A stretch of DNA of 25,819 nt, taken from assembly GCA_964409535.1 (NCBI GenBank), contig CAYPDQ010000010.1, positions 1 to 25,819 on the forward strand. The letters are read 5' to 3'. The stretch is from JBBUAX01 sp964409535 (GTDB lineage Bacteria; Patescibacteriota; Minisyncoccia; UBA6257; 2-01-FULL-56-20). A model generated the notes under the pieces. The model saw nothing but the letters and a program-made list of their open reading frames with translations, did no database searches and was not told the DNA's origin. The position numbers and the translations under genes are program-made. Every line of letters starts with the position of its first letter. Within the stretch, counting starts at the first letter, position 1. This document shows, in pieces, positions 14,184 through 22,216 of this stretch.

Positions 14184-15458
14184 TTACGCGAATCTCAAAA
14201 GCTTTCGGAGAGGGTCGGCCTTGCGCTGCGGCCCGATGACCGCCAAGTTCAATTTATCCTCCCGGAAGACAGTCCGGGCCACAGCCCTGACCTCCTCCGG
14301 CTTGACCTTCAAGACCCTCTTCACCACCTCCTCCGGCGGAACAAGGCGGCGGGTAAGGATCTCCTGGTGGCCGTAGAAACCAGCCAGCTCGTCCGAGGTC
14401 TCCAGGCCAAGCATCAGACCCCCAACCATATGGTCCTTGGCTTTCTGGAGCTCCTTCGGCCCGACCAATTCCTCTTTTAGCCGCTTGAATTCCTCCAAAA
14501 CCGCCCTAATAACCTTCTCCAGCTTTGTGTGTTCTACGCCCGCGGAGACGGTGAGATATCCGTGATCCAGGAAAAGCTCTGCGTTCGCCCGGACGTAGTA
14601 GGCGGCGCCCATCTCCTCCCGGATACGCACGAAAAGCCGGGAGCTCATCCCCCCGCCCAAAACCTCGGAGAGAACCTGGAGGGCGTATTTCCGGCGGTCA
14701 AATACGTCCCAGGCCCGGCTGCCCAAAACTATGTGGCTCTGATCCGATTTCTTGAATTTAAGAAGGGTGGCCGGTTTCGCCTGTCTTTCTCTTGTCCAGA
14801 AGCGCGGCGATTTCCTGCCGCGGGGAAGCTGCCCGAAAAGGTTTTTCAGCTGGTTTGCGATCCGCGGAAGAGAGAAATCCCCGGCTACCACGACCGAGGT
14901 CGCGGCGGGCAGGTAGTGCGCCGCCCGGTATTTGATGAAGTCCTCGCGGCCCAAGCGGCGTATGACCTCCTTCCGCCCGGCTATGTCCCAACCCGCCGGC
15001 TGATCGCCGTAAAGCAAGGTGGTGAAAAGCTCCTCCACCCGCCGCATCGGCATATCTTCGTACATATTTATTTCCTCGATTATCACTCCCCGCTCCTTTT
15101 CTATTTCTTCCGGATTAAAGATCGGGTTCAGATACAGGTCTGAAACCAGCCCTATGATCTCGCCCAGTTTGTGGTTCTGGGCTTTGGCCCAGTAGCCGGT
15201 ATATTCCTGGCCGGTGAATGCGTTGTACTCCGCCCCGAGAGCGTCCAGCTCGGCGGCGATCATTCCCGGCTTGGGACGGTTCGCCGTGCCCTTAAAGACC
15301 AGGTGTTCCAGGAAATGGGATATCCCGTTCTTGTCCCGGGTCTCGTACTCCGAACCGGCTTCCACCAAGACCAAAACCGCGGAAGCCAGACTCCCCGGCA
15401 TCGGAGCCAAAATCATGCGCAGGCCATTCGGCAAAATCGTTTTGCGGAGAGGAGGCAT
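14184..15458 (-). CDS. M16-family zinc peptidase
   Basis: This 424-residue M16 (insulinase/processing-peptidase-like) metallopeptidase has the inverted zinc motif HFLEH (48-52), with Glu51 as the general base, and the third ligand Glu129 in GVIIEEINMYED. A second M16 lobe follows (about 170-420) with GGGMSSRLF, typical of PqqL/YmxG-type bacterial proteins. The frame is open much further upstream, to 15797, but that stretch lies over the transglycosylase gene and reads as Arg-rich nonsense. The ATG at 15458 starts immediately before the family core and overlaps the upstream stop as TAATG, so I chose it. The natural substrate is unknown; short peptides are typical. Confidence 0.93.
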   Translation of the reverse strand: MPPLRKTILPNGLRMILAPMPGSLASAVLVLVEAGSEYETRDKNGISHFLEHLVFKGTANRPKPGMIAAELDALGAEYNAFTGQEYTGYWAKAQNHKLGEIIGLVSDLYLNPIFNPEEIEKERGVIIEEINMYEDMPMRRVEELFTTLLYGDQPAGWDIAGRKEVIRRLGREDFIKYRAAHYLPAATSVVVAGDFSLPRIANQLKNLFGQLPRGRKSPRFWTRERQAKPATLLKFKKSDQSHIVLGSRAWDVFDRRKYALQVLSEVLGGGMSSRLFVRIREEMGAAYYVRANAELFLDHGYLTVSAGVEHTKLEKVIRAVLEEFKRLKEELVGPKELQKAKDHMVGGLMLGLETSDELAGFYGHQEILTRRLVPPEEVVKRVLKVKPEEVRAVARTVFREDKLNLAVIGPQRKADPLRKLLRFA

Positions 15459-16963
15459 TATGAAGTTATCGCGATTATATCCTGCTCGAATCTCCGGGCA
15501 CGGCTTACGACCGCCTCGCCGTATGTCCAAAGGTAGCTCCGCCATCTGCCCCCGGCGTAGTACTTGGCCGCAGCGCAGCGCTCCTGGCTCACGGAACTCG
15601 AGTAAACCGACTTGCATCCCTGCATCGCGTCTTTGATGTAGAGCGCGGTGGCTACGAACGCATCCGCGTTGCTCCAGGGAGATGCGGGCGAGTTGCCGGT
15701 CACTTGGGAGATCTGCTCGTCGTACAAACTCCAAGTGGAAGGAATGAACTGCGCCGGGCCCATCGCTCCTCCGTAGGCGCCGTCGGCATTGGCGCAAGAT
15801 ACGGTCACCGATTCCGGATCAATGTTCAGGGCCCGCGTAATCTCCAAGAACAGGGGCACGTCCCGAGTGGGATTCATCGTCGGCTTGCCGGTTCGCGGAT
15901 TAACTTCGTTGTACTTGCACCGGCCGACGTTCTGGCCCAAGGCGGATTCCCGGTCCAAAACCGCCAAGAGGAAGGACGCCCGGATGCCGGTAGCGGACTC
16001 CGCCAGTTGGGCAAGCTTATACGCGTCCTCAAAGCTCATCTCCCCTCCGCCCAGGAGCTCAAATATGCGGCTTCTGATCTGGGCCGCGTTCTTTTGGGTC
16101 TCTTTCAAAAGTTCCTGGTATTTGGATTCCTGGCCCTTGGTCACCGCAAGCAATTGGTCTTTCTGCTTCTTTACCGCGTCGGTCTCCGATTTCTGGGCCT
16201 CCTGATAGCTCTGCAGCGTCGCCGCATCCGCCCGGGCGAGACCGTACTGTTCCTTCTGGTCCACAAGTTCGTTCTTCAAATCGGTAATTTCGGATATGGC
16301 AAGGCGGAGGTTGTTCTGAAGAAGGGTCAGGTTGTTCACGTCGGAGAAGAAGTCGGACAGGCGCGGATTTCTCAAAAATATTTCCACGAGCGACGACTGG
16401 TCGTTCTCGTAAAGATTTTTTATAAGCTGGACGAGGACCTCTTTTTTGTCGTCAATGCTTCTTTCGGTTGTGTATATCTGAACTCCGGTGTCTTCGATCT
16501 TGTTGTCCAGTTCCCGCAGGGAGAGATTTATCGCCTTGATCTGCAGATTCAGCTTGGCGATCTTGCTGTTCAAGCCGGAAATCTCGTTCTTCAGGGTATT
16601 GCCCTGTTTCTGGAAGCCCACTATCTGGTTCTCGTATTCGTCGATCTGGCCTTCCAATCCTTTAAGTTCCGCCTCCAACGCTTTCCGCTCCTCCTCGCTC
16701 GCGGCCGGGGCGGCAAGAGTGGGAGTAATGGTCGGGGCGGCAACAGAACCCAAGATCAAAAACCACAGAGAGGCGACGATCACCCCTGCTTTCAAAAACG
16801 AACCGAGGGCTAGGCGCACCTCCCGGCGGTAAGCCAGATTCACCCTCTCTGGAATAAATTCAAAAACCGTTCGGCCTGCCCGCAACGCTTCGCGTAGCGA
16901 TGCGGGCGGGCGCCCGGCGTGGACATCCCTAACTATTCTTGGCTTAGGCCTAGCCATCGCCAA
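15458..16963 (-). CDS. Coiled-coil protein with lytic transglycosylase domain
   Basis: This 501-residue envelope protein cleaves, by homology, the glycan strand of peptidoglycan. Domains in order: a cytoplasmic tail (1-57), a membrane helix (about 58-76) ending in an Ala/Pro/Thr stretch, a long EnvC-like coiled coil (about 88-300), and an SLT domain (about 310-500). The SLT domain carries Glu339 in DRESALG as catalytic acid and GGAMGPAQFIPSTW (398-411), the MltB-type signature. Fusion of a coiled-coil regulator with the hydrolase is unusual outside this group and may target the enzyme to division or pilus sites. A palindrome-derived insert makes up about residues 14-32. It follows rplY by 15 bases and overlaps the peptidase gene by one. 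Confidence 0.9.
   Translation of the reverse strand: MAMARPKPRIVRDVHAGRPPASLREALRAGRTVFEFIPERVNLAYRREVRLALGSFLKAGVIVASLWFLILGSVAAPTITPTLAAPAASEEERKALEAELKGLEGQIDEYENQIVGFQKQGNTLKNEISGLNSKIAKLNLQIKAINLSLRELDNKIEDTGVQIYTTERSIDDKKEVLVQLIKNLYENDQSSLVEIFLRNPRLSDFFSDVNNLTLLQNNLRLAISEITDLKNELVDQKEQYGLARADAATLQSYQEAQKSETDAVKKQKDQLLAVTKGQESKYQELLKETQKNAAQIRSRIFELLGGGEMSFEDAYKLAQLAESATGIRASFLLAVLDRESALGQNVGRCKYNEVNPRTGKPTMNPTRDVPLFLEITRALNIDPESVTVSCANADGAYGGAMGPAQFIPSTWSLYDEQISQVTGNSPASPWSNADAFVATALYIKDAMQGCKSVYSSSVSQERCAAAKYYAGGRWRSYLWTYGEAVVSRARRFEQDIIAITS
16874..16911. repeat. Palindromic insert at the start of the transglycosylase gene
   Basis: GCCTGCCCGCA (16874-16884) pairs with TGCGGGCGGGC (16901-16911) except for one T-G position. 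CGCT/AGCG forms an inner stem. A close relative lies at 20952-20987 downstream of topA, sharing the AACGCT, CGCGTA and GCGGGCGGGC blocks. Here it encodes the extra cytoplasmic residues around GRPPASLREALRAGR. Confidence 0.7.
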
Positions 16964-16978
16964 ATAAGTTTACCAAAT

Positions 16979-17638
16979 TTACTCTTTTGCCTCCTCTCCG
17001 GCCGCTTTTTCCCGTTCAGCTTTCTTCTCTTCCGTTTCCACTTTGACCTCGGCAACCTCCGCGGGAGCAGCGGGCGCAACTTCCTCTTCCACCGGCGGAG
17101 TCACGGTCAAGATCACCGTCTCCGGCGAAACCAGGATCTCGACCCCTTTGGGTACATCCAGGTCCCGGATGTACACGCTCTGATTCAGCTCCGTGAGGCC
17201 GGAGATGTCCACCGTGAACTTGGAAGGCAGATCCGCCGGCAACGCCTCCACTTCCAGTTCGGAAACGGTGCGGTTCAGAACCCCGCCCTGGCTTTTTACC
17301 GCCGGGGACTCGCCCACCACCTCTATCGGCACGTGCGCGGTTATTTTCTCGTCCATCCGTATCTGGTGAAAATCCACGTGGATCACCTGGCCGCTCAAGT
17401 AATCCCGGCGCACGTCGTGGATCAAAGCCGGACGCTTCTCGCCGTCTACCGCAAGCTCCACAATGCCGGTCTCGCCAGCCTCCTTGAAGATCTTGTTGAA
17501 ATCCTTCTCGCTTACCGCGAGGTGAAGATTCGCCACTCCCCGGCCGTAAAGTTCCGCCGGAATATTCCCGGCTTTGCGCAAGGAACGGTTGGCCTTGCCG
17601 AATCTTTCTCTTTTTTGCGCTTCAAGACGAATGGTCAT
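16979..17638 (-). CDS. rplY: Ribosomal protein L25 (Ctc form)
   Basis: This 219-residue two-domain bL25 binds 5S rRNA in the large subunit. The N-terminal domain (about 1-90) contains the typical LRKAGNIPAELYGRG and the closing VIHVDFHQI. The C-terminal TL5/Ctc domain (about 95-185) includes LPADLPSKFTVDISGL. An Ala/Glu/Lys-rich tail (about 190-219) is common in long L25 forms. The ATG at 17638 has no Shine-Dalgarno sequence; instead the bases just before it form one arm of a 19-bp inverted repeat (17640-17658 with 17749-17767), which could hide the start in the mRNA. It is the first gene of the long leftward run. Confidence 0.96.
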   Translation of the reverse strand: MTIRLEAQKRERFGKANRSLRKAGNIPAELYGRGVANLHLAVSEKDFNKIFKEAGETGIVELAVDGEKRPALIHDVRRDYLSGQVIHVDFHQIRMDEKITAHVPIEVVGESPAVKSQGGVLNRTVSELEVEALPADLPSKFTVDISGLTELNQSVYIRDLDVPKGVEILVSPETVILTVTPPVEEEVAPAAPAEVAEVKVETEEKKAEREKAAGEEAKE

Positions 17639-17639
17639 A

Positions 17640-17767
17640 CCCGGTGCTACAACTGCGATTTCCCCATCGGCGTCGGGGTTATTGGTTTCTGCATATAAGT
17701 AAACATAGTTTTGTTTTCAGGTAAAATCGCTTACTACTGCAATGCCCGTCGCAGTTGTAGCACCGGG
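17640..17767. promoter_or_regulatory. 19-bp inverted repeat between rplY and dprA
   Basis: CCCGGTGCTACAACTGCGA (17640-17658) is exactly complementary to 17749-17767, with about 90 bases between the arms. Including flanks the match is about 22 of 23. The left arm ends two bases before the rplY start codon. In the rplY leader the two arms could form a long stem that blocks initiation. The right arm can alternatively fold on itself with CGGGCA/TGCCCG (17743-17769). It may be a regulatory leader or the terminal repeats of a small non-coding element. Confidence 0.6.
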
Positions 17768-17796
17768 CATACGGAAACGTAAGATAACAGATTTGC

Positions 17797-17802
17797 TACA
17801 CT
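17797..17802 (+). promoter_or_regulatory. -10 box candidate for dprA, implying a leaderless transcript
   Basis: TACACT ends seven bases before the GTG start at 17810, so transcription would begin at or near the start codon. No Shine-Dalgarno sequence and no convincing -35 box are present. Confidence 0.3.
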
Positions 17803-17809
17803 TAGACAA

Positions 17810-18841
17810 GTGTCCAACTTAGAAAAAGAATCTCTCTGCTACAACGCCGCAAACGTTGCGCTCCAGACGGAGTGGGGCCGCCTCCGCAAATTAAAAGCGC
17901 AGTTGGAGAGTTGGGAAAACGTTTGGCGCCGGATCGCGCCGGATTTTCCCGGAACAAATCCGGAGGAAGAGCGGCGAAAGCTTGAAACCCGGAGAATCCG
18001 CCTGTCTCTATTGGAAGACGAAGAATACCCCGCCCTGCTCCGGGAGATCCCCTGCCCGCCTTTCGGCATATACGCGCGAGGGACACTGCCGCCCGCGGAA
18101 AGCGTCGCCATCGTCGGAACCCGCAAAGCAACGGAAGACGGGAGAGATGCTGCGAGGGAATTCGGCCGGCATCTCTCGGAGGCGGGCTTGGGCGTCGTGA
18201 GCGGCCTGGCGCTCGGGATCGACGCCGCCGCCCATGAAGGCGCGCTTCAAGCCAACCGGCCCACCTGGGCGGTCCTCGCAAACGGCCCGGACAGGATCTA
18301 TCCCGGACTGCACGTGAAGCTCGGCGCAAAGATCCTTGAGGCCGGAGGCGGAATTCTCTCGGAATACCCGCCGGGCTCGCCGCCCTTGCAGTATCGTTTT
18401 CTGGAAAGGAACAGGATCGTAAGCGGCCTCACCCGCGGGACGCTCGTGATTGAAGCGCCGGAAAATTCCGGCGCGCTCGTGACCGCCAAATTCGCCCTGG
18501 ACCAGAACCGCGAACTTTTCGTCGTTCCCGGGCCGGTCAAACACCCGAACTTCCGCGGCTCCCACTCCTTGATCCGCGCCGGCGCGGAACTCGTAACCAA
18601 GCCGGAAGACGTTCTCGTCTCCCTAGGAATTTCGGAAAAGCCCGTGCAGGGAACGCTTCTTTCCTCCCACGAAGAAAGGACCGTACTTGACACGTTGCGC
18701 CGCGCCGGAGAGCCCCTTGATGTTGACAAAATAATTGAACTCACTAATCTTGGAATCCAAACCGTAAACCGGGTTTTGAGCTTCCTTATTATTAAGGGCA
18801 TGCTAAAAGAAACCGGCGAAGGATACGAACTAAATGGCTGA
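17810..18841 (+). CDS. dprA: DNA processing protein DprA
   Basis: DprA (343 residues) binds incoming single-stranded DNA during natural transformation and loads RecA. The Rossmann-like domain (about 72-275) shows IVGTRKAT (101-108), SGLALGIDAAAHEGAL (131-146), NGPDRIYP (158-165), FLERNRIVSGLTRG (197-210) and FVVPG (237-241), in the family order. A C-terminal winged-helix domain (about 283-340) is present. The N-terminal region (1-70) is predicted helical and lacks a clear sterile-alpha motif. GTG is taken as the start because no better codon or ribosome-binding site exists upstream. It overlaps topA by eight bases, a dprA-topA pairing widespread in bacteria. With type IV pili, known in this radiation, it would support DNA uptake. 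Confidence 0.95.
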   Translation: MSNLEKESLCYNAANVALQTEWGRLRKLKAQLESWENVWRRIAPDFPGTNPEEERRKLETRRIRLSLLEDEEYPALLREIPCPPFGIYARGTLPPAESVAIVGTRKATEDGRDAAREFGRHLSEAGLGVVSGLALGIDAAAHEGALQANRPTWAVLANGPDRIYPGLHVKLGAKILEAGGGILSEYPPGSPPLQYRFLERNRIVSGLTRGTLVIEAPENSGALVTAKFALDQNRELFVVPGPVKHPNFRGSHSLIRAGAELVTKPEDVLVSLGISEKPVQGTLLSSHEERTVLDTLRRAGEPLDVDKIIELTNLGIQTVNRVLSFLIIKGMLKETGEGYELNG

Positions 18842-20921
18842 AAGAAAAACAAATAGCTTGGTAATAGTTGAGAGTCCAACCAAGGCCCGGACAATCTCTA
18901 AGTTTCTGGGCAAGGAGTACAAAGTGGAGTCCTCCTACGGCCACGTCCGGGACTTACCTAAAAGCAAGCTGGGCATAGATCTGGAAAAAGATTTTGAGCC
19001 GCAGTACATAATCCCGAAAAAGAGCCAAAAGCGGGTAACGCTCCTCAAAAAAGAAGCGGCCAAAGCGGAGCGGGTGATACTCGCGACCGACGAAGACCGG
19101 GAGGGCGAAGCCATTGCCTGGCACCTTACGCAATCCTTGGGCTTGCTTCCCGATGCCAATCTACGAATGGATACGAATGCCGCGAATAAGAATTTCGTAG
19201 ATTCGCATGAATTCGCTGATTCGCATCGCGTTCAGAGGATCGTTTTTCATGAAATTACCAAAAATGCGATAGAGGAGGCGCTCCAAAATCCACGCGGCTT
19301 GGATTCCAACCTGGTTGATGCCCAGCAGGGCCGGCGGGTTTTGGACCGCTTGGTCGGCTACAAACTCTCTCCTTTCCTCTGGAAGAAGATCGCCCGCGGC
19401 CTCTCCGCCGGCCGGGTGCAGTCGGTCGCGCTGCGGCTGATCGTGGATCGGGAGGAAGAAATAAAAAATTTCATACCGCAGGAATACTGGACGATAACTG
19501 CGGAATTTGAAACCAAAAACGGGAAATTCGGCGCGGACCTCACGAAGGTCGGCGAAAAAACTCTGGACAAACTGGATGTGAAAACCGAATCTGAAGCCCA
19601 AGACATCGCGGACGGCCTCCGGAAATCCTCTTTCCAGATAGAAAAAGTGGAAAAGAAAGAAACGCGGAAAAATCCTCTGCCGCCTTTCACCACGAGCACC
19701 TTACAGCAGGCCGCCGCCGGGCGCCTGGGTTTCTCCGCCCAAAAGACGATGTTCGTGGCCCAGGAGCTCTACGAGAACGGTCATATCACCTATATGCGCA
19801 CCGACTCGGTGAACTTATCGCGGGAAGCGACCGCCGCCGCCATGGAGTGGCTGCGAACAAATATGGGTAAGGAGTATGCACTGGAGACGCCGCGGGCGTT
19901 CAAAAACAAATCCCGCTTGGCGCAGGAGGCACACGAGGCCATCCGGCCTACGGACGTGAATCTCGCTCCCGACCGCCTGCCGAAATTAAAAGGCAAGGGC
20001 GCGGACAAAGATCACAAACGCGTCTACGAACTAATCTGGCGGAGATTCGTCGCGAGCCAGATGACCACAGCAGCGTTTGACTCGGTTAAGGCCGACGTCC
20101 TAGGCAAGGGCAAAGACGATTATCTCCTGCGCGCGAACGGCAGCACGCTCAAATTTGACGGTTTCCTTAAGGTATGGCCGGTGAAGTTTGAGGAAAAAGA
20201 ACTGCCGCCGCTTACGGATGGAGAAAAAGCGGAGCTTTTGGAAGTGAGTCCGATGCAGCATTTCACCGAGCCGCCGCCGCGCTACAACGAAGCCAGTTTG
20301 ATCAAGACCCTGGAACAATACGGCATCGGCCGGCCATCCACCTACGCACCAATCATTTTCGTCATAAAGAACCGCGGCTACGTGGAAAAAAATCATGGGC
20401 GGTTCTATCCCACCGAAATCGGCACTTTGGTGAACAAGGTCCTCACCGAGAACTTCTCCGAGATCGTGGATGTCGGCTTCACCGCTAAGATGGAAGAGGA
20501 ACTGGACGAGATCGCGGAAGGCAGGATAAAATGGCGGGACGTCATCCGGGGGTTCTATACGCCCTTTTCCGAACATCTCACGAAAATGTACGAATCCGTG
20601 CGCAAAGAAGAGGTCTTCCAGGAAAAGACCGACGAGAAGTGCGAGAAATGCGGTAAGCCGATGCTCGTGAAGATCGGCAGGTTCGGAAAATTCCTAGCTT
20701 GCTCCGGCTTCCCGGAGTGCAAAAACACCAAGAGCTTGAAAGAGCCGCCCAAGTCCACCGGTCTCAAGTGCCCCAAGTGCGGCGAAGGCGAAGTCATCGA
20801 ACGCCGGGTGCGGAACGGCCGCGCCCGGGGCAAGGTCTTCTGGGGCTGCAACCGCTACCCGAACTGCGACTACGCGACGTGGACGGATCCGCTTCGGCCT
20901 AACGATAAGGGCTCGGCCTGA
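18834..20921 (+). CDS. topA: DNA topoisomerase I
   Basis: This type IA topoisomerase (695 residues) relaxes negative supercoils. The Toprim domain has Glu13 in VESPTKA and the acidic triad in TDEDREGE (85-92). The active-site Tyr320 is in HITYMRTDS. AGRVQSVALRLI (192-203) and EQYGIGRPSTYA (494-505) are further signatures. Two C-terminal Cys4 zinc ribbons follow: C603/C606/C623/C629 and C646/C649/C672/C678. Between the Toprim acidic motif and VFHEITKNAI there is an extra stretch of about 25 residues (108-132) derived from repeated ATTCGC-like units. It starts inside dprA, so the two are translationally linked. A cluster of hairpins follows the stop. Confidence 0.97.
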   Translation: MAERKTNSLVIVESPTKARTISKFLGKEYKVESSYGHVRDLPKSKLGIDLEKDFEPQYIIPKKSQKRVTLLKKEAAKAERVILATDEDREGEAIAWHLTQSLGLLPDANLRMDTNAANKNFVDSHEFADSHRVQRIVFHEITKNAIEEALQNPRGLDSNLVDAQQGRRVLDRLVGYKLSPFLWKKIARGLSAGRVQSVALRLIVDREEEIKNFIPQEYWTITAEFETKNGKFGADLTKVGEKTLDKLDVKTESEAQDIADGLRKSSFQIEKVEKKETRKNPLPPFTTSTLQQAAAGRLGFSAQKTMFVAQELYENGHITYMRTDSVNLSREATAAAMEWLRTNMGKEYALETPRAFKNKSRLAQEAHEAIRPTDVNLAPDRLPKLKGKGADKDHKRVYELIWRRFVASQMTTAAFDSVKADVLGKGKDDYLLRANGSTLKFDGFLKVWPVKFEEKELPPLTDGEKAELLEVSPMQHFTEPPPRYNEASLIKTLEQYGIGRPSTYAPIIFVIKNRGYVEKNHGRFYPTEIGTLVNKVLTENFSEIVDVGFTAKMEEELDEIAEGRIKWRDVIRGFYTPFSEHLTKMYESVRKEEVFQEKTDEKCEKCGKPMLVKIGRFGKFLACSGFPECKNTKSLKEPPKSTGLKCPKCGEGEVIERRVRNGRARGKVFWGCNRYPNCDYATWTDPLRPNDKGSA
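19155..19229. repeat. Repeat-derived insert inside topA
   Basis: ACGAAT occurs near the left end and GATTCGC three times near the right end, so the segment is also partly self-complementary. It encodes non-family residues around NKNFVDSHEFADSHR. The frame is kept. Confidence 0.6.
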
Positions 20922-20951
20922 CGGCTCGTCGGGGTCGGCGTTGTTTTGCTC

Positions 20952-20987
20952 CCCGCCCGAAACGCTGCGCGTATCGCTGCGGGCGGG
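20952..20987. repeat. GC-rich palindromic element downstream of topA
   Basis: CCCGCCCG (20952-20959) pairs with CGGGCGGG (20980-20987). The centre (AACGCTGCGCGTATCGCTG) closely resembles that of the insert at 16874-16911. It is thus an intergenic copy of the element found in frame in the transglycosylase gene. Confidence 0.65.
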
Positions 20988-21010
20988 CAGCGGCAAAACC
21001 CACCTGTGTC

Positions 21011-21030
21011 CCTGCCTGCCGGCAGGCAGG
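21011..21030. repeat. Perfect 20-bp palindrome downstream of topA
   Basis: CCTGCCTGCC is followed by its exact complement with no loop. It is the intergenic relative of the palindrome inside tatD (7587-7606). Confidence 0.65.
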
Positions 21031-21044
21031 TCGGCCAGCCGACC

Positions 21045-21087
21045 GAGCACATAAGGAACTTATGTACTCGGACCAAGCTCGGCTTGG
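21045..21087. terminator. Two hairpins in the topA-fba convergent spacer
   Basis: An 11-bp stem with one mismatch and loop GAA (21045-21069) is followed by the perfect stem CCAAGC/GCTTGG with loop TCG (21073-21087). They lie between convergent transcripts and may end topA messages, although no T-run follows either one. Confidence 0.35.
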
Positions 21088-21149
21088 CCTGCGACACACC
21101 CCGCCGAACCGCCAGGCCTCGCTAAGATTGTGGTACAGCCAAAGCGAAG

Positions 21150-21340
21150 CCGCCCGCTTCTCGGGAAGTTATCGGAGGCCAAATCTACGTTGGTTCTGAC
21201 GTCAGATGATGTGGCTACTGGGAGAAAATCGTCCACGACCGCATTCTTGTCCTGTGAGGAGGGTATGAATGATTTGGCCGAGATGCAGGCGCGGTTTTCT
21301 GCTCTACGAAAACCGACGCCGGTTCCCGAGAAGCGGGCGG
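21150..21340. repeat. 18-bp inverted repeat flanking about 155 bases
   Basis: CCGCCCGCTTCTCGGGAA (21150-21167) is the exact reverse complement of 21323-21340. The region between contains no recognisable gene. A weak 73-residue frame (GTG at 21130 to 21351) runs through both arms, and a GAGGAGGG motif sits two bases before an internal ATG at 21265. I regard that frame as probably not coding. The arrangement resembles the ends of a small non-autonomous element. Apart from these repeats and the hairpins to the left I see nothing in 20922-21347. Confidence 0.5.
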
Positions 21341-21347
21341 CGGAGCG

Positions 21348-22214
21348 CTAAAGCCGGGAAAAGAGCCGCAGGCGTGAAATAATCACGTCTTCCAACTCCG
21401 CGAGTGCCGGCTGGGCGATCTTGTAAGGCGCGACTTCTTTTTCATCCTTGTGCAAGCCCTCCTCCATCCCCTCCCGCCAGGCGCGGCGGAGTTCAGTGCT
21501 TATGTGGATCACGCTCACTCCGGCATCCATCGCCGAGAGAAAGTCCTCGTCCCGGATGCCGGAACCGCCGTGGAGCACGACGGGCACGCCCGCAGCGGCG
21601 CGTATTGCCCGGATGCGCTCAATGTCCAAACGCGGATTCGGCGCGTTTTCAAACATCCCGTGGATATTCCCAACCGCAGGCGCCAAAAGGTCCACGCCGG
21701 TTCTCTCCACTAATTCCTTCGCCTCTTCCGGCTTAGTCATATCCTCCGGCCGGATCGCAGCTCCTTCCGGCAGCTTTTCCAAAATCTGCGAGCCGGAACC
21801 GATGTAGCCCAACTCTCCTTCCACCAAGATTTGCGGGTTAATTGATTTCACTATAGCCACCGCTTCCTTTGTTTGGCGGACATTTTCCTCAAATGGAAGC
21901 TTCCCGCCGTCAAAAAGGATCGCGTCAAAACCCGCCTCCGCCGCCTCTTTCACCTTTTCCAAGGAATGAGTGTGGTCGGCGTTCAAAAAAACAGGGAAAT
22001 TATGTTCCTCCCGCAAACTTTTGACCAAGGCCGCCGCCTGGCGCACGCCGACGAACTCCCGCTCGCCTTCCGAGAGACCGATTATGACCGGCACGCCGAC
22101 TTTCTTTGCGGCCTCAAAAATCGCCTTGAGCATTACGAGGTCCGCAACATTGAAGTGGCCGATGGCAGTTCGGCTGCTCCCGGCCTGTTCTATTGCTTGG
22201 CGCAGAGACAACAT
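21348..22214 (-). CDS. fba: Class II fructose-bisphosphate aldolase family protein
   Basis: This 288-residue zinc aldolase should interconvert fructose 1,6-bisphosphate with two triose phosphates. Asp80 and His81 (NADHTHS), Glu132 in EGELGYIGSG, His185 in GNIHGMF and His215 in LHGGSG match the catalytic and zinc ligands of the family. Its length fits the GatY/KbaY/Fba group, so a tagatose-bisphosphate specificity cannot be excluded. The frame continues upstream to 22424, but that part overlaps the preceding gene and a 7-bp repeat and has no family similarity; ATG at 22214 begins the usual N-terminal helix. It is the third gene after a PfkB kinase and an unknown protein, suggesting one sugar-phosphate operon. 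Confidence 0.92.
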   Translation of the reverse strand: MLSLRQAIEQAGSSRTAIGHFNVADLVMLKAIFEAAKKVGVPVIIGLSEGEREFVGVRQAAALVKSLREEHNFPVFLNADHTHSLEKVKEAAEAGFDAILFDGGKLPFEENVRQTKEAVAIVKSINPQILVEGELGYIGSGSQILEKLPEGAAIRPEDMTKPEEAKELVERTGVDLLAPAVGNIHGMFENAPNPRLDIERIRAIRAAAGVPVVLHGGSGIRDEDFLSAMDAGVSVIHISTELRRAWREGMEEGLHKDEKEVAPYKIAQPALAELEDVIISRLRLFSRL

Positions 22215-22216
22215 AG

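Noticed and set aside
15459..15797. N-terminal extension of the M16 peptidase (113 extra residues)
   Set aside because: It lies over the coding region of the transglycosylase gene, is Arg/Gly-rich and has no family similarity; the ATG at 15458 begins the M16 core.
17640..17767. tRNA or other known RNA gene
   Set aside because: The arms do not give a cloverleaf with a T-loop or anticodon arm; the pairing is a single long stem.
21130..21351. 73-residue frame downstream of topA
   Set aside because: It spans both arms of an 18-bp inverted repeat, has no recognisable domain, and its only good ribosome site is two bases from an internal ATG. Kept only as a remark.
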